Origin: Enterobacter mori LMG 25706
GTDB lineage: Bacteria > Pseudomonadota > Gammaproteobacteria > Enterobacterales > Enterobacteriaceae
DNA: 64,000 nt
Direction of reading: 5' to 3'
Assembly (NCBI RefSeq): GCF_000211415.1
Contig: NZ_GL890776.1
Span: 246,524-310,523, forward strand
The notes under the pieces were generated by a model that was not told where the DNA came from, searched no databases, and saw only the letters and a list, made by a program, of their open reading frames with translations. A program made the translations under genes and the position numbers. Of the stretch, positions 42,791 to 51,538 are shown in pieces (position 1 is the stretch's first letter; every line of letters begins with the position of its first letter).

Positions 42791-43537
42791 ATGAACAAAT
42801 TAAAAGACAAAGTTGCCATCGTCACCGGTGGCTCCAAAGGTATCGGAGCAGGTATTGCTCGTCAGCTGGCGGCTGACGGCGCGAAGGTCATTGTTAATTA
42901 CGCCTCAAGCAGAAGCGATGCGGATAAGGTCGTTGCCGATATCGAAGCCGCGGGTGGAAAGGCCACGGCGGTTGCGGCGGACATCACCTGCCAGACCGAG
43001 GTTGAGGCGCTGATCAACGCGGCTGTAAGCCATTACGGGCGGCTGGACATTGTGGTGAACAATGCAGGCGTTTATGCCTTCGCGAGGATTGAAGAGAGCA
43101 CCGAAACGCTGTTTCGCAGGCAGTTTGATATCAACGTGCTGGGCCCGTTGCTGGTGGCTGGGGCGGCTGCGCCGCATCTGACAAAAGGCAGCAGCATCAT
43201 CAATATCAGCTCATTCGTCACCCCCGTCTTTATTCCTGAGAGCGCCATCTACAGCGGCACCAAGGGCGCGATTGACGCCATTACCGGCGTACTCTCACGC
43301 GAACTCGGCCCGCGCGGCATTCGCGTCAACGCGGTCAATCCCGGCCTTATCGAAACGGAAGGGAGTCATAGCGCGGGCGCGATGAACTCGGATTTCCAGA
43401 CATGGAATGAAAGCCAGACACCGCTTGGCCGCATCGGCCAGGTGCAGGATGTGGCCCCAATTGTTTCATTTCTCGCCTCAGACGATGCGGCCTGGGTAAC
43501 CGGCGAGGTGATTCTGGCCTCTGGCGGCATGCGTTGA
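42791..43537 (+). CDS. SDR-family oxidoreductase
   Basis: A 248-residue classical short-chain dehydrogenase. The cofactor motif is TGGSKGIG (residues 12-19), NNAG occurs near residue 87, and catalytic Ser and YSGTK (Tyr, Lys) near residue 150. It prefers NADP(H) by similarity to 3-oxoacyl-ACP reductase-like enzymes; the substrate is unknown. The start MNKLKDK was chosen because AGGAAG lies 8 bases upstream; an in-frame ATG at 42740 lies in the promoter region. First gene of the LysR-controlled cluster. Confidence 0.88.
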   Translation: MNKLKDKVAIVTGGSKGIGAGIARQLAADGAKVIVNYASSRSDADKVVADIEAAGGKATAVAADITCQTEVEALINAAVSHYGRLDIVVNNAGVYAFARIEESTETLFRRQFDINVLGPLLVAGAAAPHLTKGSSIINISSFVTPVFIPESAIYSGTKGAIDAITGVLSRELGPRGIRVNAVNPGLIETEGSHSAGAMNSDFQTWNESQTPLGRIGQVQDVAPIVSFLASDDAAWVTGEVILASGGMR

Positions 43538-43617
43538 GCTAAGCCATGCGGCGGCCGCCCACAATCCACAATAATGTCTCTTAACGGGGCACGGAACCGT
43601 TATCTATGGAGTGTTCT

Positions 43618-45072
43618 ATGTCGACACATACCCTCACGCAAGCCGAGCCCCGTCGCTGGGCAATGTTTATTATCCTGCTGGTTGGCGCATTTTTGCCTCC
43701 GCTCGATTTTTTTATTGTCAATGTGGCACTGCCTGCAATTCAGGGTGAGCTGAGCGCCACGTCCTCTGCTGAACAGCTCGTCATTTCGTCCTATGCTGCC
43801 GTTTACTCGGTAACATTAATCACCGGCGGACGGTTGGGGGATATTTACGGTCGCGGGAAGATGTTTTTTCTGGGGCTCATCGGTTTTGCTGCGGCATCGC
43901 TGTTGTGCGGTTTAGCCTGGTCGCCGTGGGTTCTGATAACCGGACGCATATTACAGGGCGCTACGGCCGCGATTATGGCTCCCCAGGCGCTGGCTTCCGT
44001 TCAGGCTATTTTTCCGGAGGCGGAAAAACCGCTCGCGCTGAGTATCTATGGCGCGGTGTTTGGTCTGGCTTCCGTTATCGGGCAGGTATTGGGCGGAGCC
44101 CTGCTTTCAGCGGATCTGTTTCATCTGGGATGGCGGGTTATTTTTCTGGTTAACCTGCCGGTGGCGATGCTGGTCATTCTCTTTGGACTGCCGCTGCTAA
44201 AAGAGACGCGCGCGCAATCTGCACAGCGTCTGGATCCCGTCGGTATGCTGCTGGCAACCGTCACGCTGAGTGCGCTGATTGTGCCGTTAATTGAAGGCCG
44301 GGAGGCGGGATGGCCCTGGTGGACGTGGCTGTCATTTCTTGCTGTGCCTCTGCTGGCCAGGCTGCTGTGGCGTTATGAGCGGCATCTTAGCCAGAGCGGT
44401 GGTTCACCGCTGCTCGATCCTTCCGTGCTGCGCGCGCCAGGGCTGGGGCGGGGGCTCACAGTCGTTTTGCTGTTTTATTCGATTGGTGCCTTCTTTCTGT
44501 TATTTTCTGTTTATCTCCAGGATGCGTTGCATATAAACGCCCTGACGGCGGGACTGATTTTTCTGCCCTTTGGCATCGGCTTTCTGATCGGACCGTTGCT
44601 GACGCCGTATCTGAGGCGGTTTGTCGGAAATTACTTAAGCGCCATCGGGATGGGCTGCGAGACGGTGGGGCTGGCAGGCCTTGCGTGGCTGGTTGCCCAC
44701 ACGCTGACAGGGCGCCCGCCAGCCATGTTGCCGCTCGCGGCACTGCTTTTTGTTACCGGTCTTGGACAAGGGCTGGCAATGCCGACGCTGGTGCGCATGG
44801 TGACAGGCCGCGTGGCGCCCGCGTTCTCAGGCACGATCGCCGGCGTGACCAGCTCGACTCTGCAAATTAGCACCGCGCTGAGCGTTGCCATCATCGGCGG
44901 CATTTTTTACAGCATGTTAGACGCTGGAAAAAGTGAAGCCACTATCACGCATGCCTTTATCGTCTCCCTTCTGACAATGGCGGTATGCCTTGCCTTAGGC
45001 GCAGGACTCAGCGTCCGGCTTATCAGGTATGCTTCGTGGGGACGTTTTCCTGAGCATAAATCAACGTGTTAA
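43618..45072 (+). CDS. 14-TMS MFS transporter (EmrB/QacA family)
   Basis: A 484-residue drug:H+ antiporter-2 family protein with 14 predicted helices. Motif A is LGDIYGRGKMF and a conserved Asp occurs in the first helix (PLDFFIVNVALPAI). The start MSTHTLTQ follows GGAG by 6 bases; the ATG four codons earlier overlaps that site. Likely an efflux pump of the SDR/RidA cluster. A RidA gene follows after 13 bases. Confidence 0.88.
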   Translation: MSTHTLTQAEPRRWAMFIILLVGAFLPPLDFFIVNVALPAIQGELSATSSAEQLVISSYAAVYSVTLITGGRLGDIYGRGKMFFLGLIGFAAASLLCGLAWSPWVLITGRILQGATAAIMAPQALASVQAIFPEAEKPLALSIYGAVFGLASVIGQVLGGALLSADLFHLGWRVIFLVNLPVAMLVILFGLPLLKETRAQSAQRLDPVGMLLATVTLSALIVPLIEGREAGWPWWTWLSFLAVPLLARLLWRYERHLSQSGGSPLLDPSVLRAPGLGRGLTVVLLFYSIGAFFLLFSVYLQDALHINALTAGLIFLPFGIGFLIGPLLTPYLRRFVGNYLSAIGMGCETVGLAGLAWLVAHTLTGRPPAMLPLAALLFVTGLGQGLAMPTLVRMVTGRVAPAFSGTIAGVTSSTLQISTALSVAIIGGIFYSMLDAGKSEATITHAFIVSLLTMAVCLALGAGLSVRLIRYASWGRFPEHKSTC

Positions 45073-45085
45073 AAGAGACATCATC

Positions 45086-45469
45086 ATGAAAAAATCGATA
45101 GTTCCTGACGCATTCCAGCATTACTTCGATGACTGGCACTTTTCCCCCGTCATCGAAGCCGATGGCACAGTCTATCTCTCAGGAGTGACCGCAGCGCGCA
45201 GGGACAAACCCATAAGCAAGGAGCCGGAAGAACAGTTTCATGATGCCTTTTATAAGCTGGGTGTGTATTTGAACGCTGCTGGCTTAGGCTATGAAAACAT
45301 TCTTGAGATGACCACTTTTCATATTGATCTCAAGAAACATATCGCTGTTTTTTCTAAAGTGAAGGATGAGTATGTCAAGGCGCCATACCCGGCATGGTCC
45401 GCCATCGGTGTATCAGAGTTCATTCCGGAAAATGCCCTGGTGGAAATGCGGATCGTTGCAAAAAGATAG
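45086..45469 (+). CDS. RidA-family protein, second copy in the window
   Basis: A 127-residue Rid-family protein with signature segments GTVYLSGVTAARRDK and EMTTFHIDLKKH. It closes the SDR-MFS-RidA cluster. It is not a close copy of the protein at 37858-38253, although both have the PYPxWxAxGV segment. The start MKKSIV follows AAGAGA. An imine/enamine deaminase role is possible. Confidence 0.85.
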   Translation: MKKSIVPDAFQHYFDDWHFSPVIEADGTVYLSGVTAARRDKPISKEPEEQFHDAFYKLGVYLNAAGLGYENILEMTTFHIDLKKHIAVFSKVKDEYVKAPYPAWSAIGVSEFIPENALVEMRIVAKR

Positions 45470-45484
45470 TTTCGGTCGTATGGG

Positions 45485-45521
45485 CTAAAAAGAAGGCTTG
45501 CTCGCCACCCGCGAGCAAGCC
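45485..45521 (-). terminator. Terminator between ridA and dmsD
   Basis: An 11-bp perfect stem GGCTTGCTCGC/GCGAGCAAGCC (45495-45521); on the minus strand TTCTTTTT follows, which suits dmsD. Confidence 0.88.
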
Positions 45522-45527
45522 ACTTCC

Positions 45528-46142
45528 TTAGCGATACAGCGTCTTTTCCGCAACCGGAATAAGTAACGCAGAACGCCAGTCTGCGAGCGTCAGCTGCGCG
45601 AGCTGACCCAGCGCGGTATAAAACGGATGCCCGGCGTTGTCGACAAACACCGACAGGAAGCGGGTGCTCCACGGCAGCAGGTGCCACGCCAGAAGCTGAT
45701 CGCACTCCGCTTCGCGGCCATTCTCGGCGAGCCACGCAGCCAGCAGCAGCAAGGTGCCGAAATGGTCTTCCGGTTCATTTTGCTGCATCTCAAAAGCGAT
45801 ATTATTCTCACGCATCCACTGGCGCAGCGAGAGCGTCGAGTCGCCAAACAGCACGGATTCGCGGTCAAGCCAGACGGAACCCCACGGCGGTGCGGGCAGG
45901 GCATAAGGGCCAATAAACAGCCGTTGCCACGCATCCGTCAGCGTCTCATCGGAAGAGGAGGCAAAGGTATCGGCAACGGGCTGCAGCAATTCGGGAGGCA
46001 GGGGCCAGTCCTGAACCCATTCGCCAGCGGTAAGCACCCGCACCAGCGGCGCAGCCTGCTCGCTGTCGGGAGAAAAATAAAACAGTGCGCCCAATACCCG
46101 GGCACTAAACGCGAACGATTCACGTGGTGAGACATCTCCCAT
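45528..46142 (-). CDS. dmsD: Tat proofreading chaperone DmsD
   Basis: A 204-residue TorD/DmsD-family redox-enzyme maturation protein that binds the twin-arginine signal of DmsA/YnfE until the molybdenum cofactor is inserted. The full length equals E. coli DmsD, and the binding-pocket segment WGSVWLDRESVLFGDSTL and EPEDHFG are conserved. It lies 94 bases downstream of ynfE with no B or C subunit genes between. Confidence 0.95.
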   Translation of the reverse strand: MGDVSPRESFAFSARVLGALFYFSPDSEQAAPLVRVLTAGEWVQDWPLPPELLQPVADTFASSSDETLTDAWQRLFIGPYALPAPPWGSVWLDRESVLFGDSTLSLRQWMRENNIAFEMQQNEPEDHFGTLLLLAAWLAENGREAECDQLLAWHLLPWSTRFLSVFVDNAGHPFYTALGQLAQLTLADWRSALLIPVAEKTLYR

Positions 46143-46189
46143 TACAACCTCCCTTTCTCGCGCGGAAGATGTCCGCGCGACTGTGTTAA

Positions 46190-46236
46190 CCGATAATACT
46201 GACCATAGAATAAACCACGGTCTCGCGTTTCACCCT
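46190..46236 (-). pseudogene. Possible remnant of the ynfH C-terminus
   Basis: Between ynfE and dmsD, one minus-strand frame reads GETRDRGLFYGQYY, which resembles the C-terminal GExxGRxLFYG segment of DmsC/YnfH membrane anchors. This fits loss of ynfG and most of ynfH by deletion, but the match is short. Confidence 0.35.
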
Positions 46237-48675
46237 CTACACCTTCTCGATCTGCACCAGATTGGTGTGCTGCGGGTTGCCTTTTGCCAACGGTGACGGG
46301 CGGTGCGTGGTCAGCGTGTTGATGCACGAACCGTGGTCGATACGATCGCCACTCATATTGGCATCGTGCCACGCTCCCTGGCCCATGGCGCTCACGCCGG
46401 GCATGATGCGTGGCGTCACTTTCGCTTCAATTCGCACCTCGCCGCGACGATTAAAGACGCGCACCGTATCGCCGTTCTTGATGCCGCGTTTTTCGGCATC
46501 GACAGGATTAAGCCAGACCTCCTGGCGGCAGGCCGCTTTCAGCACGTCGACGTTGCCGTAGCTCGAGTGGGTACGGGCTTTGAAGTGGAAGCCAAACAAC
46601 TGCAGCGGGAACTGCGCGCGCTCAGGGGCATCCCATCCGTCAAAGGTCGATGCGTAGACGGGAAGGGGGCTGATGGTCTCATCCTTTTCCAGTTCCCAGG
46701 TGGCGGCAATGTCCGCCAGCCTGCTGGAGTAGATTTCAATCTTGCCCGATGGCGTTTTCAGCGGATTGGCCTCCGGGTTCTCGCGGAATTTTTTATAGGC
46801 CACAAAGTGTCCGTTCGGATCGTTGCGCTTATAAATGCCCATTTTTTTCAGCGCGTCATAGGACGGAAGCTTAGGGTCTTTCTCAAGCATTTTGGCATAC
46901 AGGAACTGCAGCCACTGTTCCTGCGTGCGTCCTTCGGTGAATTTCTGATGGATGTCCGGCCCGAGGCGTTTTGCCACTTCGCTCATGATCCAGTAGATAG
47001 GCTTACGCTCAAACTTCGGCGCGGTCACGGGCTGGAGGAAAATCAGGTAGCCCATGTTGCCGGCATAATCGTTAGGAATAATGTCTTCCTGCTCGACGGT
47101 CATCAGGTCCGGCAACACGATATCGGCGTACTTCGCTGACGAGGTCATGAAGTTGTCGATGACGACAATCATTTCGCACTTGCTTTCGTCCTGCAGGATC
47201 TCGTGAGTTTTATTGATATCAGAGTGCTGGTTAATAATGGTGTTGCCCGCGTAGTTCCAGATGAACTTGATCGGCACGTCCAGTTTATCCTTACCGCGCA
47301 CGCCGTCGCGCAGGGCGGTCATCTCCGGCCCGCGGGCGATGGCGTCCGTCCAGCTGAAGCAGGAGATTTGCGTTTTGACCGGGTTTTCGGGGAGCGGCAT
47401 ACGTTCGATGGTGATGGTGTAGGTCGACTCACGCGCGCCGCTGTTACCGCCGTTAATCCCCACATTTCCGGTAAGGATTGGCAGCATCGCGATGGCGCGG
47501 GACGTCAGCTCGCCGTTCGCCTGGCGCTGTGGTCCCCAGCCCTGACAGATATACGCCGGTTTTGCGGAGCCGATTTCGCGGGCAAGCTTGACGATGCGAT
47601 CCGCTGGAATGCCGGTAATACGGGAAGCCCACTCAGGGGTTTTCGCCGTGTGGTCATCCCCCTGGCCGAGAATATAGGCTTTGTAGTGACCGTTAGCGGG
47701 AGCCCCTTCCGGCAGCGTTTTTTCGTCATAGCCGACGCAGTATTTATCCAGGAACGGCTGGTCCACCAGGTTTTCGTCGATCAATACCCATGCGATGCCC
47801 GCAACCAGGGCGGCATCGGTACCCGGACGAATAGGGATCCACTCGTCTTCACGTCCGGCGGCGGTGTCGGTGTAGCGCGGGTCGATGACGATCATGCGCG
47901 CGTTGGAGCGCTCGCGCGCCTGCTCCAGATAATAGGTAATCCCGCCGCCGCTCATGCGCGTTTCCGCCGGATTATTGCCGAACATCACCACCAGTTTGGT
48001 GTTTTCAATGTCAGAGGTGCTGTTCCCGTCGTTGCTGCCGTAGGTGTAAGGCATCGCGCAGGCGATTTGTGCCGTGCTGTAGGCGCCGTAGTCGCTCAGG
48101 AAACCGCCGTAGCAGTTCATCAGGCGCGCCACCAGCGAAGCGTAAGGGGAGGAGCGGGTGATATTGCCGCCGACAATGCCGGAGGAGTAGTTAATGTAAA
48201 CCGCTTCGTTGCCGTATTTGTCGACCACGTCTTTCAGGCTGGCAGTGATGGCGTTCAGCGCTTCGTCCCATGTGATGCGCTCAAACTTGCCTTCGCCGCG
48301 TTTGCCCACGCGTTTCATCGGGTAGTTCAGACGATCGGGGTGATTGATACGACGGCGAATAGAACGTCCGCGCAGGCAGGCTCGCACCTGATGGTTACCG
48401 TAAATATCCTCGCCAGTGTTGTCCGTTTCGACCCAGTAGACCTCATCGTCGCGAACGTGCAGGCGCAGTGCGCAGCGGCTACCACAGTTGACCGAACAAG
48501 CTCCCCATACCACTTTATCTTCCGCAGGCTGGACGGCGTTTTGCACTTCAGCAGCGGCAGTTTTCAAACCAAACGGTAATGTGAGTCCACCCGCGGCAAG
48601 CGCCAGTGAACCCATTGCTGTAGATTTAACAAGCGTTCGGCGGCTAATACCGCCGTGATGATCGACCTCAGACAT
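46237..48675 (-). CDS. ynfE: DMSO reductase-type catalytic subunit YnfE/YnfF
   Basis: Tat-exported molybdopterin oxidoreductase of the DmsA family, 812 residues. The twin-arginine motif SRRTLVK is at residues 11-17. The 4Fe-4S ligands are in WGACSVNCGSRC and QVRACLRG, and the Mo-binding region (YSSGIVGGNITRSSP) follows. In E. coli ynfE and ynfF are paralogues followed by ynfG (Fe-S subunit), ynfH (anchor) and dmsD. Here a single catalytic gene is followed directly by dmsD. The enzyme would need DmsBC supplied from elsewhere, as E. coli subunits can be exchanged. A candidate FNR site lies upstream. Confidence 0.93.
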   Translation of the reverse strand: MSEVDHHGGISRRTLVKSTAMGSLALAAGGLTLPFGLKTAAAEVQNAVQPAEDKVVWGACSVNCGSRCALRLHVRDDEVYWVETDNTGEDIYGNHQVRACLRGRSIRRRINHPDRLNYPMKRVGKRGEGKFERITWDEALNAITASLKDVVDKYGNEAVYINYSSGIVGGNITRSSPYASLVARLMNCYGGFLSDYGAYSTAQIACAMPYTYGSNDGNSTSDIENTKLVVMFGNNPAETRMSGGGITYYLEQARERSNARMIVIDPRYTDTAAGREDEWIPIRPGTDAALVAGIAWVLIDENLVDQPFLDKYCVGYDEKTLPEGAPANGHYKAYILGQGDDHTAKTPEWASRITGIPADRIVKLAREIGSAKPAYICQGWGPQRQANGELTSRAIAMLPILTGNVGINGGNSGARESTYTITIERMPLPENPVKTQISCFSWTDAIARGPEMTALRDGVRGKDKLDVPIKFIWNYAGNTIINQHSDINKTHEILQDESKCEMIVVIDNFMTSSAKYADIVLPDLMTVEQEDIIPNDYAGNMGYLIFLQPVTAPKFERKPIYWIMSEVAKRLGPDIHQKFTEGRTQEQWLQFLYAKMLEKDPKLPSYDALKKMGIYKRNDPNGHFVAYKKFRENPEANPLKTPSGKIEIYSSRLADIAATWELEKDETISPLPVYASTFDGWDAPERAQFPLQLFGFHFKARTHSSYGNVDVLKAACRQEVWLNPVDAEKRGIKNGDTVRVFNRRGEVRIEAKVTPRIMPGVSAMGQGAWHDANMSGDRIDHGSCINTLTTHRPSPLAKGNPQHTNLVQIEKV

Positions 48676-48771
48676 GGCTCACCCCAACATTGAGATTACG
48701 TATTATTTTTACCCGTGATTACAACCGGGCTAATGATGGGGTGAGTGTTACTTATTTTGAGGTACTAAATG

Positions 48772-48785
48772 TTAATCCTTATCAA
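48772..48785 (-). promoter_or_regulatory. FNR box upstream of ynfE
   Basis: On the minus strand TTGAT-AAGG-ATTAA matches the FNR consensus TTGAT-N4-ATCAA with one change, 97 bases before the ynfE start. E. coli ynfEFGH is FNR-activated. Confidence 0.7.
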
Positions 48786-48808
48786 ATCAATGGACATTGA
48801 GCGGGAAG

Positions 48809-49102
48809 TTACTGAGGTTCACTCGGTGCATTGTCCTGGCTCCCAGAGGCAGCGCCACTTCCTGTACGGGTGTATAAAATTTTAAAGGTGTCGTTGGCGC
48901 AATGCCCAACCACCTGCGCATCCGGCTGATCTGCCTGATCGTTTGGCACGATGTTCAGCGTAAAGCCAGACTCAGGCACGCCGTTGTTGACAATCTTCTG
49001 CTGAATGTCGCTTTTCACGCGCTCGCAGGAATCCGGTGCCGCCAGCACGGCGGTTGAAGCACTCATTAACAGCAGGGAGGTAATCCAGGGTAACCGTTTC
49101 AT
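48809..49102 (-). CDS. ynfD: YnfD, small periplasmic DUF1161 protein
   Basis: A 97-residue secreted protein: signal peptide ending AVLA, then the DUF1161 segment CERVKSDIQQKIVNNGVPESG and VVGHCAND with its conserved Cys. It matches E. coli YnfD. AGGAG lies 6 bases before the chosen ATG; a longer in-frame start at 49156 was rejected. Function unknown. Divergent from ynfC as in E. coli. Confidence 0.9.
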   Translation of the reverse strand: MKRLPWITSLLLMSASTAVLAAPDSCERVKSDIQQKIVNNGVPESGFTLNIVPNDQADQPDAQVVGHCANDTFKILYTRTGSGAASGSQDNAPSEPQ

Positions 49103-49206
49103 CTGTAGCTCCTTTCTCTGTGTAGAGATTAATTTTAGCAGGGTTCGTGTAAACATCTGTATTTGCTAATATGATTGGGAATAATCTCTCTGAAACGGTA
49201 ATAAAT

Positions 49207-49917
49207 GTGAAGAAATACGCAGCGATAACGCTACTGGCAGCAACACTGGTGGGGTGCGACAACAACTCCGCGCCGCCGTCGTATACGCCTGAGATGGCGA
49301 GCTTTTCTAATGAATTCGATTTCGACCCGCTGCGCGGTCCGGTGAAAGATTTTACCCAGACCCTGTTTAACGACAAGGGGGAAGTGTCCAAGCGCGTGAC
49401 CGGTACCCTGTCGACAGAAGGGTGCTTTGATACGCTGGAACTGCACGATCTTGAGAACAACACCGGCGTGGCGCTGGTGCTGGATGCAAATTACTACCTG
49501 GATGCCGAAACCCAACAGCAGAAGGTGAAGCTGCAGGGGAAATGTCAGTTGGCGGAATTACCCTCAGCCGGGGTGACGTGGGAGACCGACGATAATGGAT
49601 TCGTCGTCGCGGCGCACGGCAAGGAGATGGAAGTGAAGTACCGCTACGATGCGGATGGCTATCCGCTGGGCAAAACCACCGTCTCCGGGGACCAGCACTT
49701 ATCCGTACAGTCGACACCGTCGAAGGATCTGCGCAAAAGAATGGACTTCTCGGCCGTGAGTTTGTTGAATGACAAGCCGCTCGGGAATGTGAAGCAGAGC
49801 TGCGACTACGATAGACATAATAACCCGGTGAGTTGCGATCTGACGATCACCGATGACAGCGTTAAGCCCGCCGTTGAGCGCAAGTACACCATTAAAAACA
49901 CGATTGAATATTACTGA
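49207..49917 (+). CDS. ynfC: Lipoprotein YnfC (UPF0257)
   Basis: A 236-residue lipoprotein, exactly the E. coli YnfC length. The lipobox is LVGC (Cys17), followed by TPEMASFSNEFDFDPLRGP, which is near identical to E. coli. GTG at 49207 is the start by this comparison; there is no ATG in a suitable place. Function unknown. A BIME follows. Confidence 0.92.
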   Translation: MKKYAAITLLAATLVGCDNNSAPPSYTPEMASFSNEFDFDPLRGPVKDFTQTLFNDKGEVSKRVTGTLSTEGCFDTLELHDLENNTGVALVLDANYYLDAETQQQKVKLQGKCQLAELPSAGVTWETDDNGFVVAAHGKEMEVKYRYDADGYPLGKTTVSGDQHLSVQSTPSKDLRKRMDFSAVSLLNDKPLGNVKQSCDYDRHNNPVSCDLTITDDSVKPAVERKYTIKNTIEYY

Positions 49918-49941
49918 GAGTAAAGTGCATTTTGTGCGTTT

Positions 49942-50040
49942 CGCCCGGCGGCGCTACGCTTGAACGGGCCTACAATGAAGCGTGCAACATATTGATATTC
50001 TTGCACCATGTAGGCCGGGTAAGCGCAGCGCCACCCGGCA
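49942..50040. repeat. BIME: two inverted REP sequences
   Basis: REP 1 (49942-49973: GCCCGGCGGCGCTACGCTTG and on) and REP 2 (50010-50040: TAGGCCGGGTAAGCGCAGCG and on) are inverted relative to each other, with an inner TGCAA/TTGCA dyad. This is a typical enterobacterial BIME between the 3' ends of ynfC and speG. Confidence 0.9.
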
Positions 50041-50071
50041 AGAAAGAGAGCTCAATGGGGGAGCGTCACTC

Positions 50072-50632
50072 TCATTGCGCGGTAGGTTTCAGCAGGCTGG
50101 CGCCTGACGGCTTGTGTCCGGCCAGGTGCTGGTGCTGGAAGATGCACATGCGGATGGTGTTGCGGTATTCGCCATTGATAAAGAACTCGTGAATCAGTTC
50201 ACCTTCCACCATAAAGCCCAGCTTGCGGTAGATATGGATCGCTTTCTCGTTCTCTTTATCCACGATGAGATAAAGCTTGTAGAGGTTCAGGACGTTGAAT
50301 CCGTAATCCATCGCCAGCTTTGCCGCCCGTGAGGCAAGACCTTTCCCCTGGTGCTCAGGCGAAATGATGATCTGAAACTCCGCCCGGCGGTGAACGTGAT
50401 TGATCTCCACCAGCTCGACCAGACCGGCTTTTTCACCTTCACACTCCACCACAAAACGGCGTTCGCTCTGATCGTGAATGTGCTTATCGTAAAGATCCGA
50501 CAGCTCGACGAAGGCCTCGTAAGGCTCTTCGAACCAGTAGCGCATCACGCTGGCATTGTTGTCGCGCTGGTGGACGAAACGGAGATCTTCACGCTCCAGC
50601 GGGCGAAGCTTAATGTCATACAGTGCAGGCAT
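50072..50632 (-). CDS. speG: Spermidine N(1)-acetyltransferase SpeG
   Basis: A 186-residue GNAT acetyltransferase that uses acetyl-CoA to detoxify excess spermidine and spermine. The acetyl-CoA loop is visible as [13 protein letters not shown]. Sequence and length match E. coli SpeG. The start MPALYD overlaps the ynfB stop (TGATG), so the two are coupled. Together with mdtJI in this window it forms the polyamine-excess response. Confidence 0.97.
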   Translation of the reverse strand: MPALYDIKLRPLEREDLRFVHQRDNNASVMRYWFEEPYEAFVELSDLYDKHIHDQSERRFVVECEGEKAGLVELVEINHVHRRAEFQIIISPEHQGKGLASRAAKLAMDYGFNVLNLYKLYLIVDKENEKAIHIYRKLGFMVEGELIHEFFINGEYRNTIRMCIFQHQHLAGHKPSGASLLKPTAQ

Positions 50633-50970
50633 CAGGGTGCAACCGTGCGGCCAGTGCGGCGATCCAGGCAGCGCAAGGTGTTTGGCTCCCAGTAGGCGTT
50701 GACGTTGGAACTTTGCTGGCACTTATCGCGCGCGTCGAAAGCGACATCTTCTTTGTCCCACTCTTTCTCGGCACGCGTGTTGACCTTCTGACGAAGGCTG
50801 CGAGTGTCATTCCATTGTTCTTTGTCCATCGCCGCGTTCTGACGGCTTTGTGCGCTATCGCCGGATTCAATAATCAGCTTGCTGGTTTCGGCTGTCGCCG
50901 TCGCGGTGCAAGCGAGCGTTGACAGCGCCAGCGCGGCGGTCAGACAAAGGCGTTTGCTTAATGTAGTCAT
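50632..50970 (-). CDS. ynfB: YnfB (UPF0482, DUF1283)
   Basis: A 112-residue periplasmic protein. The signal peptide ends TATAEA or nearby, and the mature part contains [36 protein letters not shown]. It matches E. coli YnfB, for which no function is known. First gene of the ynfB-speG unit. Confidence 0.92.
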   Translation of the reverse strand: MTTLSKRLCLTAALALSTLACTATATAETSKLIIESGDSAQSRQNAAMDKEQWNDTRSLRQKVNTRAEKEWDKEDVAFDARDKCQQSSNVNAYWEPNTLRCLDRRTGRTVAP

Positions 50971-51100
50971 AGCGTTTCCTTTTTAATGGGGGCAGATAAT
51001 CACGTTACCCTGTTCAGATTCTACACCAAAGCGAGATAGCGTCATACCCGCGGTTATCATCGGGTAAGATGGTTAAATCAATCCTCACCAGAAGAGAATT

Positions 51101-51427
51101 ATGTTCAAAACCACGCTGCTTTTTTTTGCCACCGCGCTCTGCGAAATCATCGGCTGCTTTTTGCCCTGGCTTTGGCTGAAGAAGGGGGCATCCGTGTTGC
51201 TGCTCATCCCGGCGGCTGTTGCGCTGGCGCTGTTCGTCTGGCTGTTAACACTGCATCCGGCCGCAAGTGGACGTGTCTACGCCGCGTACGGCGGTGTCTA
51301 TGTCTGTACTGCGCTGCTGTGGCTACGCGTCGTGGATGGGGTCAAACTCAGCGTCTATGACTGGGCCGGTGCCCTGGTTGCGCTCTGCGGGATGCTGATC
51401 ATCGTGGCGGGATGGGGGCGCACCTGA
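51101..51427 (+). CDS. ynfA: YnfA (UPF0060 membrane protein)
   Basis: A 108-residue, four-helix SMR-like membrane protein matching E. coli YnfA, reported as a multidrug transporter in Shigella. The motif [12 protein letters not shown] corresponds to the SMR signature region. AGAAGAG precedes the ATG by 7 bases. Confidence 0.94.
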   Translation: MFKTTLLFFATALCEIIGCFLPWLWLKKGASVLLLIPAAVALALFVWLLTLHPAASGRVYAAYGGVYVCTALLWLRVVDGVKLSVYDWAGALVALCGMLIIVAGWGRT

Positions 51428-51538
51428 GCGCCCTGATTTTGTGATCTCTCGCTGATATTATGATCAATATACTTGTATGGTAGTTGCGTAATTGCGTAAA
51501 TTTCCTGCATCACAACATGCGATGTAAGGAAATGGATT

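Noticed and set aside
46142..46372. 76-codon minus-strand frame across the ynfE-dmsD gap
   Set aside because: Most of it overlaps ynfE in another frame. Only the short segment resembling YnfH was retained, as a possible remnant.
47203..48579. 458-codon open frame antisense to ynfE
   Set aside because: It lies entirely opposite a conserved molybdoenzyme gene; the Arg/His/Val-rich product has no recognisable family and arises from third-position GC bias.
49942..50040. BIME hairpins as a rho-independent terminator of speG or ynfC
   Set aside because: The sequence is a standard REP pair without T-runs; it was annotated as a repeat only.
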